DNA from: Nitrososphaerota archaeon
GTDB taxonomy: Archaea > Thermoproteota > Nitrososphaeria > Nitrososphaerales > Nitrosopumilaceae
Direction of reading: 5' to 3'
NCBI GenBank assembly: GCA_030624325.1
Contig: JAUXKJ010000034.1
Coordinates: 1 to 5,514, forward strand
Length of the DNA: 5,514 nt
The notes beneath the pieces were generated by a model. The model was given only the letters and a program-made list of their open reading frames with translations, had not been told where the DNA came from and searched no databases. A program made the translations under genes and the position numbers. Below are positions 5,167 through 5,514 of this stretch, in pieces. Position 1 is the stretch's first letter. The number at the start of each line of letters is the position of its first letter.

Positions 5167-5514
5167 TTAATTCCACTGGATAATTCCGTTTTCAATAATC
5201 CACTTTATTCCACTGACAAATTCTGTGTCTGATAATACACCATTTGCCCACTGCTCTGCATTGAACTTAATCCATTGTGGAATGTTGTCTCTGTCTGTTT
5301 GTCCAGCTTCGGGAAGATCAGGTATTACAATTACATTTGCATTAACTAGAAATCTTATTGCATTTGCAAACTCTGCATCGCCAATTAATCCCTTTGACCA
5401 CTGCTCTGCAATGAACTTAATCCAGGATGGAATGCGCATATTTCTTGGGTCATCAGGATCTAGGGGATCCCAAGGACCTAGAGGATCCTCAGGATCATCT
5501 CCACCGCCTCCTCT
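5167..5514 (-). CDS. C-terminal part of a protein with thaumarchaeal Trp-containing repeats
   Basis: The frame is open from the window edge to a TAA at 5169-5167, giving 115 visible residues. The N-terminus is missing, and an internal Met at 5439 is unlikely to be the true start. The visible part begins with a Gly run and an Asp/Pro-rich linker (D-P, L-D-P, D-D-P), then two repeats of the form I-P-x-W-I-K-F-x-A-E-Q-W-x-x-G...D-x-E-F...I. The first covers about residues 28-65 and the second about 78-115, 50 codons apart. Repeats of the W-I-K-x-x-A-x-W-W-x-x-G type are common at the ends of predicted exported or surface thaumarchaeal proteins, so an extracellular location is plausible. Whatever domain precedes the linker lies outside the window, and the overall function cannot be stated. 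It converges on the helicase gene. Confidence 0.8.
   Translation of the reverse strand, partial: RGGGGDDPEDPLGPWDPLDPDDPRNMRIPSWIKFIAEQWSKGLIGDAEFANAIRFLVNANVIVIPDLPEAGQTDRDNIPQWIKFNAEQWANGVLSDTEFVSGIKWIIENGIIQWN
5243..5434 (-). repeat. Two direct DNA repeats of 42 bp, 150 bp apart, within the repeat protein gene
   Basis: Bases 5243-5284 and 5393-5434 match at 37 of 42 positions by hand alignment. They encode the I-P-x-W-I-K-F-x-A-E-Q-W core of the two protein repeats. The offset is exactly 150 bases, or 50 codons, consistent with internal duplication of a repeat unit plus linker. Confidence 0.85.

Noticed and set aside
5243..5434. CRISPR or mobile-element repeats
   Set aside because: Only two copies exist, they are in frame within a coding sequence, and they encode matching protein repeats. 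There are no further spaced copies, inverted ends or target duplications.
5437..5439. Start of the minus-strand repeat protein at this ATG
   Set aside because: The frame stays open through 25 further codons to the window edge and encodes a linker in keeping with a longer protein, so this is most likely an internal methionine.

Overview
The window reads as AT-rich archaeal DNA, most likely from an ammonia-oxidising archaeon of the Nitrososphaerota (Thaumarchaeota), Nitrosopumilus-like. Four things point there: a family B DNA polymerase of crenarchaeal/thaumarchaeal type; a Hef-type helicase that ends without the ERCC4 nuclease found in euryarchaeal Hef; a partial protein carrying the W-I-K-x-x-A-x-x-W repeats common in thaumarchaeal proteins; and TATA boxes with short or absent leaders. 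The assignment rests on recalled family patterns, not a database search.

Positions 1-3290 (minus strand) form a compact cluster transcribed right to left. It starts with a 64-residue ribbon-helix-helix-like protein (3290-3096), followed by a Dcd1-type dCMP deaminase (3096-2512) and a family B DNA polymerase (2502 to beyond position 1; 834 codons visible, extreme C-terminus missing). The first two genes share one base in a TGATG junction. The polymerase start lies 9 bases after the deaminase stop, and its Shine-Dalgarno sequence reaches into that stop codon. The layout suggests an operon that joins a dUMP/dTTP-supply enzyme to a DNA polymerase, led by a small possible DNA-binding protein. The polymerase frame is open from 2502 to the window edge, with all three exonuclease motifs and polymerase motifs A, B and C intact, and no intein.

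Positions 3291-3651 hold a divergent promoter region, a 59-codon plus-strand small gene (3382-3561) with Cys/His residues and a TATA-like element placed for a leaderless transcript, and then the helicase promoter with a 12-bp perfect palindrome upstream of it.

Positions 3652-5157 (plus strand) encode a complete 501-residue Hef/FANCM-type superfamily 2 helicase with all main motifs. It ends in a PCNA-binding (PIP)-like peptide. It probably acts at stalled forks or branched DNA.

Positions 5167-5514 (minus strand) hold the C-terminal part of a convergent gene whose product has a Gly/Asp/Pro-rich linker and two copies of a Trp-containing repeat. Its N-terminus is outside the window. No tRNA, rRNA, CRISPR array, transposase or attachment site was seen. 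The core of the window is a DNA replication/repair locus, and its least explained parts are the two small proteins and the helicase tail.
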